18,363 nucleotides of DNA, taken from contig CAZKTU010000124.1 in assembly GCA_964555675.1 (NCBI GenBank), forward strand, positions 1 through 18,363, given 5' to 3'. The position numbers and the translations under genes are program-made. Below the pieces are notes generated by a model. It was not told the origin of the DNA. It saw nothing but the letters and a program-made list of their open reading frames with translations, and ran no database searches. Of the stretch, positions 6,442 to 16,800 are shown piece after piece (positions within the stretch are counted from its first letter, which is position 1; each line of letters begins with the position of its first letter). Source of the stretch: CAIWXH01 sp964555675 (GTDB lineage: Bacteria > Chloroflexota > Chloroflexia > Chloroflexales > Chloroflexaceae).

Positions 6442-7335
6442 ATGCACGTCGGCGTGATCATCCCCAGCGCCGGGCCGAAGTGTAGCCCGGAACGTCTGGT
6501 GACCGCGGCCCGCTGGGCCGAAGAGCTGGGCTACCAGTCCCTCTGGGTCACCGACCACGTGGCCCTGCCGCTCGACTGCACCTCGCACTACCCGTACCGC
6601 AGCCATGGGCGCTGGGACTACCCGCCCGAGACGCCCTGGCTCGACCCGCTGCTGGCCCTGGGCTGGGCCGGCGCCGTCGCGCCGAGCCTGCAGCTCGGCA
6701 CCTCGGTGCTGGTGGCGCCCCTGCGCCACCCGGTGCTGCTGGCCAAGCAGGTCGCCACCCTCGACTACCTCAGCGGCGGGCGGGCCATCCTGGGCATCGG
6801 CGCCGGCTGGATGGCCGAGGAGTTCGCCACCGTCGGAGTCGCGTTCGCCGACCGCGGCCGCCGCGTCGACGAGATGGTCGCCCTGATGCGGGCCTGCTGG
6901 AGCGGCGAGACGGTGGAGTTCCAGGGCCAGTTCTACCAGGTTTCGGGCTTCAAGATGCACCCGCGCCCGGCGGGCAGCGTGCCGATCATCTGGGGCGGCC
7001 ACAGCGACGCCGCCCTGCGCCGGGTCGCCCGCCTGGGCGACGGCTGGCACCCGACCCAGATCCCCCTCGCCGACCTGGCCGACGGGGTCGCCCGCCTGCG
7101 CAGCTACGCCGAGCAGGCCGGCCGCGACCCCGCCTCGCTGCTGGTGGTCGCGCGCCCCGGCAACACCTACCCGATCACCCCCGAGAGCCACGCTCGCCAC
7201 CTCGAGCTCGGGGTGACCCACCTGGTCGCCGACACGCCCATCCCCGAGCCCGACCCCGACCTGGCCCTGCTGCGGGCGCGCATGGAGGAGGTCGCGCAGA
7301 TCTGCGGCCTGCAGCCCCGCTCACGGCCCGCCTAG
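6442..7335 (+). CDS. LLM class F420-dependent oxidoreductase, TIGR03619-like
   Basis: A 297-aa luciferase-like oxidoreductase, expected to be a cytoplasmic TIM barrel using F420 or FMN. It begins MHVGVIIPSAGPKCSPERLV and continues with AEELGYQSLWVTDHVALP (Asp38-His39), LRHPVLLAKQVATLDYLSGG (94-113) and AILGIGAGWMAEEF (115-128), a pattern I associate with the TIGR03619 subfamily. PIIWGGHSDAALRRVARLGD is the later cofactor-binding segment. The start at 6442 follows GAGGAG (6432-6437); a longer open frame upstream overlaps the end of the STAND gene and has no family similarity. The stop is 16 bp before the M24 peptidase, so the two are probably co-transcribed. The substrate is unknown. It is clearly distinct in its N-terminal region from the other LLM enzyme at 1819-2670, so the pair is not a recent duplication. 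Confidence 0.93.
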   Translation: MHVGVIIPSAGPKCSPERLVTAARWAEELGYQSLWVTDHVALPLDCTSHYPYRSHGRWDYPPETPWLDPLLALGWAGAVAPSLQLGTSVLVAPLRHPVLLAKQVATLDYLSGGRAILGIGAGWMAEEFATVGVAFADRGRRVDEMVALMRACWSGETVEFQGQFYQVSGFKMHPRPAGSVPIIWGGHSDAALRRVARLGDGWHPTQIPLADLADGVARLRSYAEQAGRDPASLLVVARPGNTYPITPESHARHLELGVTHLVADTPIPEPDPDLALLRARMEEVAQICGLQPRSRPA

Positions 7336-7351
7336 CCAGGAGACACGCCCC

Positions 7352-8494
7352 ATGGCACCCTACAGCGCCCGCCTCGCCGCCGTGCAGCGCCAGATGGCCG
7401 AAGAGGGCATCGCGCTCATGTTCTTGCCCCGCTCGGCCAGCCTGCACTACTTGACCGGCATCCCGCGCGACGAGCAGCCCTTCGGCAATACCGTCCACCC
7501 CGGCGAGTGGGTCACCGGGGCCTGGATCACCCCGGACCGCCCCCCGGTGCTCACCCTGCCCCGCATGACCGCCGAGTTCCACCTGGGCGTGTCCGAGCTC
7601 GACGTGCGCGTGCTCGCCGACACCGCCGATCCCGACCTGCTCCTGCGCGAGCTGTTCCGCGAGCTCGGGGTCGGCCCCGGGGCCACGGTGGCGGTCGAGG
7701 AGCGGGCCTGGGCCGATACGCTCATGGCGATCGAGGCCGCCCTCGGCCAGGTGCGCTTCCGCCCCAGCGCCCCGCTGATCATGCCGCTGCGCATGATCAA
7801 AGACGCCGACGAGCTGGCCCTGATGCGACAGGCCGGCGCGATCACCGAGCTGGCGTACGCGGCCACCCTCGGCCGGCTCAAGCACGGCATGACCACGCTC
7901 GACCTGATCAGCGAGGTCGACTACCAGCTGCGCCTCCACGGCGCCCAGGCCAGCTCCTTCACGACCTCGTTCTACAACATGGGTCCCAGCTTCCCCTTCG
8001 ACTTCCACAACCGCGACGCCGTGCTGCGCCTGCCCCTCGACCCGCCCGTGGCCGTCTCCTACGACTTCGGCGCGGTCTACCAGGGCTACTGCTACGACTA
8101 CGGGCGCTCGGTCTTCTTCGGCGAGCCCGACGCCGAGTACCGCCGGGCCTACGATCTGGTGATGGCCGCCCAGGCCGCCGGCATCGCTGCCCTGAGGGAG
8201 GGCGGCAGCGCCGAGGGGGCCGACGCCATCGCCCGGGCCGTGATCGTCGAAGGCGGCTACGGCGAGGCCTTCCGCCACAGGCTCGGCCACGCGATCGGGC
8301 TCGACGTACACGAGCGACCCTGGCTGCTCGCGGGCGACGCCTCGCTGCTGCGGGCGGGCATGTGCTTCACCGTCGAGCCGAGCATCTTCCTGCCCCACCG
8401 CTTCGGCGCGCGGGTCGAGGACGTGGTCGTGGTAGGCCCCGACGGCGGCGAACCGATGACCACAGGCTTCCAGGCCCTGCACGTCGTCGGTTAA
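7352..8494 (+). CDS. M24 family metallopeptidase (Xaa-Pro aminopeptidase/creatinase-like)
   Basis: A 380-aa pita-bread-fold enzyme. Residues 1-140 are the creatinase/prolidase N-terminal domain (for example LMFLPRSASLHYLTGIPR) and about 155-375 the M24 catalytic domain. All five metal ligands are in place: Asp238 (SYDFG), Asp249 (CYDYGRS), His313 (RLGHAIGLDVHE), Glu342 (FTVEPSIF) and Glu356 (ARVEDVVVV). A functional dinuclear metalloenzyme is therefore likely, typically removing an N-terminal residue before proline; a creatinase-like amidinohydrolase or dipeptidase activity cannot be excluded. There is no signal peptide, so it should act in the cytoplasm. AGGAGA (7338-7343) lies 8 nt before the ATG. 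It is the second gene of an operon with the LLM oxidoreductase and is followed by a strong hairpin. Whether both act on one peptide-like substrate is speculation. Confidence 0.92.
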   Translation: MAPYSARLAAVQRQMAEEGIALMFLPRSASLHYLTGIPRDEQPFGNTVHPGEWVTGAWITPDRPPVLTLPRMTAEFHLGVSELDVRVLADTADPDLLLRELFRELGVGPGATVAVEERAWADTLMAIEAALGQVRFRPSAPLIMPLRMIKDADELALMRQAGAITELAYAATLGRLKHGMTTLDLISEVDYQLRLHGAQASSFTTSFYNMGPSFPFDFHNRDAVLRLPLDPPVAVSYDFGAVYQGYCYDYGRSVFFGEPDAEYRRAYDLVMAAQAAGIAALREGGSAEGADAIARAVIVEGGYGEAFRHRLGHAIGLDVHERPWLLAGDASLLRAGMCFTVEPSIFLPHRFGARVEDVVVVGPDGGEPMTTGFQALHVVG

Positions 8495-8512
8495 AAACAT
8501 TCTTAACATATC

Positions 8513-8540
8513 CGCCCGCCGCCTGATGGAGCGGCGGGCG
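8513..8540 (+). terminator. Terminator-like hairpin after the M24 peptidase gene
   Basis: CGCCCGCCGC (8513-8522) and GCGGCGGGCG (8531-8540) make a perfect 10-bp stem with an 8-base loop, followed by CCTTCTGCT. It lies 18 bp after the peptidase stop in the 101-bp gap before the ABC operon and is preceded by an A/T-rich stretch (8491-8511). It probably ends the LLM/M24 transcript; the downstream T-tract is weak. Confidence 0.75.
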
Positions 8541-8595
8541 CCTTCTGCTATCGTTGCGCGTTAGACCCCGCCGACGATCCCGCAGGAGGCGCCCG

Positions 8596-10395
8596 ATGAA
8601 GGTCCCGCTCACCGAGTACTTCGCCCTGCTCCGCCGTTACCTGGCGCCCCAGCGCGCCCTGGTGGCGGGGCTCGCCGTGCTCCTGCTCTCCTCGATGGCG
8701 CTGCAGCTGGCCGGCCCGCAGGTGATCCGCGCCTTCATCGACAGCGCCGTGGCCGGCGCGGCCACCGAGCAGCTCGTCCGCCTCGCCGGGCTGTTCGTCG
8801 GCGTGGCCCTGCTGACCCAGGTCGTCACCGTCGGCGCCACCTACCTGAGCGAGCGAGTGGCCTGGGGCGCCACCAACGCCCTGCGCATGGAGCTGGCCCT
8901 GCACACGCTGCAGCTCGACATGCCCTTCCACAAGGCCAACCCGCCCGGGGCCCTGATCGAGCGCATCGACGGCGACGTGAGCGCCCTGGCCACCTTCTTC
9001 TCGCAGTTCGCCCTGCGCGTGGTGGGCAGCGGCCTGCTGCTGATCGGCGCCCTGGCCCTGCTCTTCCGCGAAGACTGGCGGGTCGGCGCGGCCCTCAGCG
9101 CCTTCGCCCTGGTGGCGGTGGTCGTGCTCGGGCTGGTGCGCAACTTCGCGATACCCTTCATGGCCGCCGAGCGCGCCGCCGCGGCCAGCCTCTACGGCCT
9201 GGTCGAAGAGCGCGTGGCCGGGCTCGACGACGTGCGGGCCAACGGCGGCGGCCCTCACGCCCTCAGGCGCATGCACCAGTCCCAGCGCACGGTCTACCAG
9301 CGCGAGATCCGCGCCGGCGCGGCCGGCACGACCAGCTGGATGGCCACCATGCTGCTCTTCGGCCTGGGCTACGGCCTCGCCCTCGGCCTGGGCAGCGCGC
9401 TCTATGTGCGCGGCCTGGTCACCCTCGGCACGGTCTACCTCTGCTTCCAGTACACCCAGATGCTGCGCCAGCCCCTCGAGCAGCTCGCCGACCAGATCCG
9501 CGAGCTGCAGAAGGCCGCCGCGGGCATCGTGCGCATCGGCCAGCTCACCACGGCCCGCAGCGGCATCGCCAACACGGGCGTCACGCCCCTGCCCGACGGC
9601 CCCCTCGCGCTCGAGCTCGACGCGGTCCACTTCACCTACGACGACACCCCCGGCGCGCCCGTCCCCGGCGCCGCGGTCGAGACCTCGCTGCTCACCCGCC
9701 CCTCGGCGGCCGTGATCGACGGCATCTCGCTGGCCCTGCGGCCCGGCGAGGTCCTCGGCCTGCTCGGGCGCACCGGTAGCGGCAAGACCACGGTCACGCG
9801 GCTGCTGCTGCGCCTCTACGACCCCCAGGGCGGGGCGGTGCGGCTGGGCGGGGTCGATCTGCGCGAGGCGCCCCTGGCCGAGCTGCGCCGCCGCGTCGGC
9901 GTGGTCACCCAGGAGGTGCAGCTGTTCAGGGCCAGCCTGCGCGACAACCTGACCCTCTTCGACCCAAGCGTGGCCGACGAGCGGATCTGGGCCGCCCTGG
10001 CCGAGCTGGGCCTCGCGGAGTGGGCCCGCGCCCTGCCCGCGGGGCTCGACACGGTGATCGACGGCGCCGAGGGCCTCTCGGCCGGCGAGTCGCAGCTGCT
10101 CGCCTTCGCCCGCGTCTTCCTGCTCGACCCCGGGCTGGTCATCCTCGACGAGGCCTCCTCGCGGCTCGACCCGGCCACCGAGCGGCGCCTCGAGCGGGCG
10201 GTGGGCCGGCTGCTTGAGGGCCGCACCGCCGTGATTATCGCCCACAGGCTCGCCACGGTGCAGCGGGCCGACCGGATCGCCATTCTGGAGGAGGGGCGCG
10301 TGCGCGAAGAGGGGCCTCGCGAGGCCCTGGCCGCCGATAGTCGCTCGCGCTTCAGCGAGCTGCTGCGGGTGGGCCTCGAGGAGGTGCTGGCATGA
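8596..10395 (+). CDS. ABC exporter half-transporter A (TMD-NBD; catalytic Glu intact, degenerate signature)
   Basis: A 599-aa type IV (exporter-fold) ABC half-transporter. Residues 1-310 form the membrane domain with about six hydrophobic segments (for example 20-46, 64-84, 141-158, 166-183 and 250-285). The ATPase domain follows: A-loop Tyr348, Walker A GRTGSGKTT (391-399, Lys397), Q-loop Gln439, signature LSAGE (494-498) in place of LSGGQ, Walker B LVILDE (514-519) with catalytic Glu519, and switch His550. An insert of roughly 20 residues (350-372) separates the A-loop from the next strand. AGGAGG (8584-8589) lies 6 nt before the ATG, and an upstream in-frame extension of 14 arginine-rich residues is rejected. 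The next gene overlaps by 4 bp (ATGA), indicating translational coupling and a heterodimer. The cargo is unknown; lipid, peptide or drug export are the usual options. Confidence 0.93.
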   Translation: MKVPLTEYFALLRRYLAPQRALVAGLAVLLLSSMALQLAGPQVIRAFIDSAVAGAATEQLVRLAGLFVGVALLTQVVTVGATYLSERVAWGATNALRMELALHTLQLDMPFHKANPPGALIERIDGDVSALATFFSQFALRVVGSGLLLIGALALLFREDWRVGAALSAFALVAVVVLGLVRNFAIPFMAAERAAAASLYGLVEERVAGLDDVRANGGGPHALRRMHQSQRTVYQREIRAGAAGTTSWMATMLLFGLGYGLALGLGSALYVRGLVTLGTVYLCFQYTQMLRQPLEQLADQIRELQKAAAGIVRIGQLTTARSGIANTGVTPLPDGPLALELDAVHFTYDDTPGAPVPGAAVETSLLTRPSAAVIDGISLALRPGEVLGLLGRTGSGKTTVTRLLLRLYDPQGGAVRLGGVDLREAPLAELRRRVGVVTQEVQLFRASLRDNLTLFDPSVADERIWAALAELGLAEWARALPAGLDTVIDGAEGLSAGESQLLAFARVFLLDPGLVILDEASSRLDPATERRLERAVGRLLEGRTAVIIAHRLATVQRADRIAILEEGRVREEGPREALAADSRSRFSELLRVGLEEVLA

Positions 10396-12152
10396 GTGTG
10401 ATCGGCAAGACCTGGCGCGTGATCCGCTTCCGGCCCGTGTTCTACGGGGCCAGCTTCAGCCTGTGGATCTGCTTCTACCTGCTGCCCCTGGCGGGCGGGC
10501 TGATCGTGCGCGCCTTCTTCGACGGGCTCACCGGCGACGCGCCGGTCACCCTCGGGCCCCTGACCCTGGTGGCGCTGCTGCTGGCCGTCGAGCTCGGGCG
10601 GGTGGCCTTCTTCTACGTCTCGCTCCTCAGCTGGTACAACTTCTCGATGGCCGCCGAGGGCCTGCTGCGCGCCAATATGCTCGGCTGGCTCACGGGCGGC
10701 CCGGGCGCCCGCAGGCTGCCCGGCAGCCCCGGCGATACGGTCGACCGCTTCCGCGAGGATGTCCACGAGGTGATCCGCCTGGCCGACAGCTGGATCGACC
10801 TGGCCGGCGTGACCCTCTTCGCCGTCTTCGCCCTGGCGATCATGGCCCAGATCGACCCGCTGATCACCGTCGCCGTGCTGGTGCCCCTGGTGGTGGTGGT
10901 GGGCGTGGCCCGCGTCGCCAGCGGCCCGATCCGCAGCAACCGCGAGCGCATGCGGGCCAGCGCCGGGCGCTTCGCCGGCTTCCTCGGCGAGCTCTTCGCC
11001 GCGGCCCAGACCGTCAAGGTGGCGGGCGCCGAGGGGCGCGCCGTCGCCCACCTGCGCGTGCTCGGCGAAGAGCGCAAGCGCGACGCCCTGCGCGACAACC
11101 TGCTCAACCAGCTGGTCGATACGCTCAACGGCCACACCGTCGACCTGGGGCTGGGCGCGGTGCTGCTGATGGGCGCCGGGGCCATGGCCGCCGGCCGCTT
11201 CACCGTGGGCGACTTCGCGCTCTTCGCCGGCTACCTGGTGACCCTGGCCGCCCTGCCGCGCTGGGTCGGCCGGGTGCTGGTGCGCCAGCGCCAGGCCGCC
11301 GTCTCGTTCGAGCGCATGGAGGCCCTGATGGAGGGCGCAGGCGAGGAGGCCATTGTGCGCCACCAGCCGGTCTACCTCTACGGCGAGCCGCCCGCGGTCG
11401 AGGCCCCGCCTCGCGCGCCCGCCGACCGGCTCGAGCACCTCGCGGTCGAGGGGCTGAGCTACGCCCATCCCGCCGGCGGGCGCGGGATCGCCGGCGTCAG
11501 CTTCGGCCTGCGGCGCGGCAGCTTCACCGTGGTGACGGGGCGGGTCGGCGCCGGCAAGAGCACGCTGCTGCGGGCCGTCGTCGGGCTGCTGGAGGCCCAG
11601 AGCGGGGCCGTGTTCTGGAACGGGGCGCCCCTGGACGACCCCGCCGTGGCGATGCGCCCGCCCCGCGGGGCCTATGTGCCCCAGGTGCCGCGCCTCTTCA
11701 GCGACAGCCTGCGCGACAATGTCCTGATGGGCCTGCCGGTCGCCCCCGCCGAGCTTGAGGCCGCGCTGCGCGCCGCCGTCCTCGACCGCGATATCGCGTC
11801 CCTCGATGGGGGCCTCGACACCGTGGTCGGCCCGCGCGGCGTGCGCCTCTCGGGCGGCCAGGTGCAGCGCACGGCCGCCGCCCGCGCCCTCGTGCGCGCC
11901 CCCGAGCTGCTCGTGGTCGACGACCTCTCGAGCGCCCTCGACGTCGAGACCGAGGCGACCCTCTGGGCCAGGCTGAAGGACGCGCCGGCGTCGCTGACGA
12001 TTCTGGCCGTCTCGCACCGCCGCGCCGTGCTGCGCCGGGCCGACCAGATCGTGCTGCTGCGCGACGGGGCCGTGGACGACGTGGGCTCCCTCGACGAGCT
12101 GCTCGGCCGCTCGCGCGAGATGCGGCGGCTCTGGGAGGGCGAGGCCGAGTAG
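10392..12152 (+). CDS. ABC exporter half-transporter B (TMD-NBD; LSGGQ canonical, Asp at catalytic site)
   Basis: A 586-aa half-transporter that pairs with the preceding gene. Hydrophobic segments at about 16-40, 56-78, 137-152, 157-174, 250-265 and 273-288 form the membrane domain. In the ATPase domain, the A-loop Tyr is 357, Walker A is GRVGAGKST (383-391, Lys389), the Q-loop is Gln431 (VPQVPRLF), the signature is canonical LSGGQ (486-490), Walker B is LLVVD (506-510), and His542 is the switch. The residue after Walker B, normally the catalytic Glu, is Asp511. Combined with the partner's LSAGE, this gives one competent and one degenerate ATP site, as in asymmetric heterodimeric exporters such as TM287/288 and BmrCD. 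The start overlaps the upstream stop by 4 bp. The stop is only 4 bp from the stop of the convergent cyclase gene, leaving almost no room for separate terminators. Confidence 0.93.
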   Translation: MSVIGKTWRVIRFRPVFYGASFSLWICFYLLPLAGGLIVRAFFDGLTGDAPVTLGPLTLVALLLAVELGRVAFFYVSLLSWYNFSMAAEGLLRANMLGWLTGGPGARRLPGSPGDTVDRFREDVHEVIRLADSWIDLAGVTLFAVFALAIMAQIDPLITVAVLVPLVVVVGVARVASGPIRSNRERMRASAGRFAGFLGELFAAAQTVKVAGAEGRAVAHLRVLGEERKRDALRDNLLNQLVDTLNGHTVDLGLGAVLLMGAGAMAAGRFTVGDFALFAGYLVTLAALPRWVGRVLVRQRQAAVSFERMEALMEGAGEEAIVRHQPVYLYGEPPAVEAPPRAPADRLEHLAVEGLSYAHPAGGRGIAGVSFGLRRGSFTVVTGRVGAGKSTLLRAVVGLLEAQSGAVFWNGAPLDDPAVAMRPPRGAYVPQVPRLFSDSLRDNVLMGLPVAPAELEAALRAAVLDRDIASLDGGLDTVVGPRGVRLSGGQVQRTAAARALVRAPELLVVDDLSSALDVETEATLWARLKDAPASLTILAVSHRRAVLRRADQIVLLRDGAVDDVGSLDELLGRSREMRRLWEGEAE

Positions 12153-12156
12153 ATCC

Positions 12157-12167
<11 letters not shown>
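12133..12167. terminator. Inverted repeat spanning both convergent stop codons
   Basis: GGGAGGGC (12133-12140), inside the last codons of ABC half-transporter B, pairs perfectly with GCCCTCCC (12160-12167), inside the last codons of the cyclase on the other strand. The 19-base interval contains both stop codons. The stem could end transcription in both directions while being coding on both sides. It has no T-run, so function is uncertain. Confidence 0.45.
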
Positions 12168-13824
<1,657 letters not shown>

Positions 13825-13841
13825 CGCGCCGCTCCTTCCCA

Positions 13842-16800
13842 TCACTCACCGCCCGGCCGCACCAGCGCAGCCAGGGCAAGATGCACACGGGCCCACTCGG
13901 CCTGCAGGGCGGGCACGAGGGCCGCGGCGGCGGCCAGATCGCCTGAGCGCCCGTGCTGCTCAAGCTCGCCCCAGAGCTGCGCCAGGGTCGTCGCGCCGAG
14001 CACCGCGCAGCTGCCTTTGAGCCGGTGCCCTACGTCGACGAACAGCGCGTGGGCGCCCTCGCTCTGGGCTTGCTGGATCGCCGCAAAGCCGCGCTCGATT
14101 TCGCCGGCCAGCTCGGCGCTCAGCACGGCCAGCAGATCCGCCTCGCCGTCCTGAAGCTCGTACAGCTCCTGGATGATCGCCGGGTCGAGGGTGGCCGTGG
14201 GCGGAGCGGGCGCGACCGGAGGCGCCACCGGCGCATCCTCGTGCTCCCACCAGCGCGACAGGAGCGCGGCGAGCTCGCTCTTCTGGACCGGCTTGGCGAG
14301 GTAGTCGTCCATCCCGGCGGCGAGGCAGCGCTCGCGCTCGCCGGCCAGGGCATTGGCGGTCAAGGCGATCACCGGGGTGTGGCGCGCGGCCCCTTCGCGG
14401 GCGCGCAGGGCGGTCGTGGCGGCAAAGCCATCCATCTCGGGCATATGGCAGTCCATCAGCACCAGCCTGTAGGGGATCTGCTCGAGGGCCGCGAGGGCCT
14501 CGCGACCATTGGCGACCACGTCGGCCGCGTAGCCGAGCTTCTCGAGCATGCGCGCCGCCACCCGCTGGTTGACCTGATTGTCCTCGACCACCAGGATGCG
14601 CCCGCCCGCCCGCCGGGGCGGCTGATGGCCGAACACCGACTGAGCGGGGCCGGGCTGAGCGGCGCTCTCCTCAGGCGGTCGCCCGGACAGGGCGGTCATC
14701 AAGGCGTCGAAGAGCTGGCTCTGCCGGATCGGCTTGCTGAGGAAGGCCGCGGCCCCGGCCTCGCGCGCGGTGTGGCCATAGCCCCGCTGCGCGTAGGCCG
14801 ACATGAGGATGGGCGCGCAGCCGGCCAGCCGCGCGTCGGTCCTGATCGCCCGGGTCAGGGCGAAGCCGTCGCGCTCGGGCAGCACCACATTGATCAGGGC
14901 CAACTCGAACTCCTGCCGCGCCTCGGCCGCAGTGCGGAGCAGGGCGAGGCCCTGGTCGGCGTCGACGCAGAGCGTGGCCTCGATACCCCAGCGCTGCAGC
15001 AGATGCAGCAGCAGGGCCCGCGACGCTGGCTTGTCGTCGAGCACCAGGGCCCGCTTGCCCACGAGCTGCGGGTGGGTGACGTGTGGGAGCGCCTGGCTCT
15101 GCGGCGGGGCAAGCCTGAGGGTCAGCGTAAAGGTCGAGCCCGCGCCCAGGCGGCTGCGCACCGTCAGGTCGCCGCCCATCAGGGCCGCCAGCTGGTGGCT
15201 GATCGCCAGGCCCAGCCCCGTGCCGCCATAGACGCGGGTGGTCGAGGCGTCGGCCTGGGTGAAGGGCTGAAAGAGCTGCTCGAGGGTCGCCTCGCTCATG
15301 CCGATCCCGCTGTCCGTCACCTCGATCCGCAGCAGCGCGCCGTCGGGCTCGGCGGCCAGCACCTGCACATCGACCAGCACCTCGCCGCGCTCGGTGAACT
15401 TCACGGCATTGCTGACCAGGTTGGTCACTATCTGGCGCAGGCGCCCGGGGTCGCCGCGCAGCAGCGGCGGCAGGGCGTGATCGACGCGGCAGCCCAGGCT
15501 GAGCGCCTTCTGCTCGGCCGGCTCGGCCAGCAGCTCGATCACGTCTTCGATCACGGCCCGCAGATCGAAATCGATCGCTTCCAGGTCGAGCCGCCCGGCC
15601 TCGATCTTCGAGAAGTCGAGAATATCGTTGATCAGGCCGAGCAGGGCCTCGCCGCTGCGCCGCAGGATCTCGGCATACTCGCGCTGCTCGTCGCTCAGGG
15701 CGGTGTCGAGCAGCAGGCCGGTCATGCCGATCACCCCGTTGAGCGGGGTGCGAATCTCGTGGCTCATGGTGGCCAGAAAGATCGAACGGGCCTGCACGGC
15801 CGCCTCGGCGGCCTCTTTGGCCTGCTGCAGGGCGACCTCGACCTCCTTGCGCTCGGTGATGTCGCGGATGACCCCCACCAGGCCGATCGGCGTCCCGTCT
15901 GGCTCGAGGATGGGGGTCTTGTTGATCTCGTGCCAGTGCAGCACACCAGCCGGGTCGGGGACCTGGCGCTCCACGCGCAGCGGGGCGCCGCTGCGCATCA
16001 ACGCCAGGTTCTCCTGGTGCTGGCGCTGGCCGAGGGCGCCGGCGATGCGATCGGCCGCGGTCTGACCGATGAAGCTCTCGGGCGGGCGCCCATAGAAGGC
16101 CGCGAAGGCGGGATTGACCGTGATGCAGCGCTCCTCGGCGTCGGTCAGGAAGACCAACTCGCTCATGTTGTCGAGGATGGCCCGCTGCTGGCGCTCGGCC
16201 GCGCGCAGGGCCCGCTCCTTGCGGCGCAGCTCGCTGATATCGGTCACGGTGCCCAGGTGCCCGGCGATCTGGCCGGCCTCGTCGCGCAGGGGCAGGGCGC
16301 GGCAGGTGACCCAGACGATGGCGCCGTCGGGGCGCAGGAAGCGGAACTCCTCGGCGAATGTGCCGCCCGCGCGGACGGCCGCGCGCCAGGCCAGGTTGAT
16401 CCGGCGGCGGTCCTCGGGGTGGAGCGAGCGCACCCAGCCCCTGCCGAAGCCGGCCGACCGCTCGAGGCCGATCAGGGCCAGGAGATAATCGTTGACGAAG
16501 GCGTTCTTGCCGTCGCGATCGCTCTGGAAGATGCCCACGGGCGCGTAGGTAGCCAGGGTGCGGAAGCGCTCTTCGCTCGCGCGCAGGGCCGCCTCGGCGC
16601 GCTTCAGCTCGGTGATATCCTGGGCATAGCCCTGGACATAGGGCGTCTCGCCCGGCTGAGCCTGGAGCGTATTGTGGTACATCCAGATACGCACCTCGCC
16701 CGAGCGGTGGCGCACGTACATGCTGCCGCTGGCTCGACCGGCCTGCCGGATCTGGGCGAGATAGTCGCCGAAGCCGGCCCGAGCCGCGGGGACCAGCATC

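Noticed and set aside
7175..8509. 444-codon minus-strand open frame opposite the M24 peptidase
   Set aside because: All five metal ligands of the M24 enzyme lie on the plus strand, and the minus frame shows no motif.
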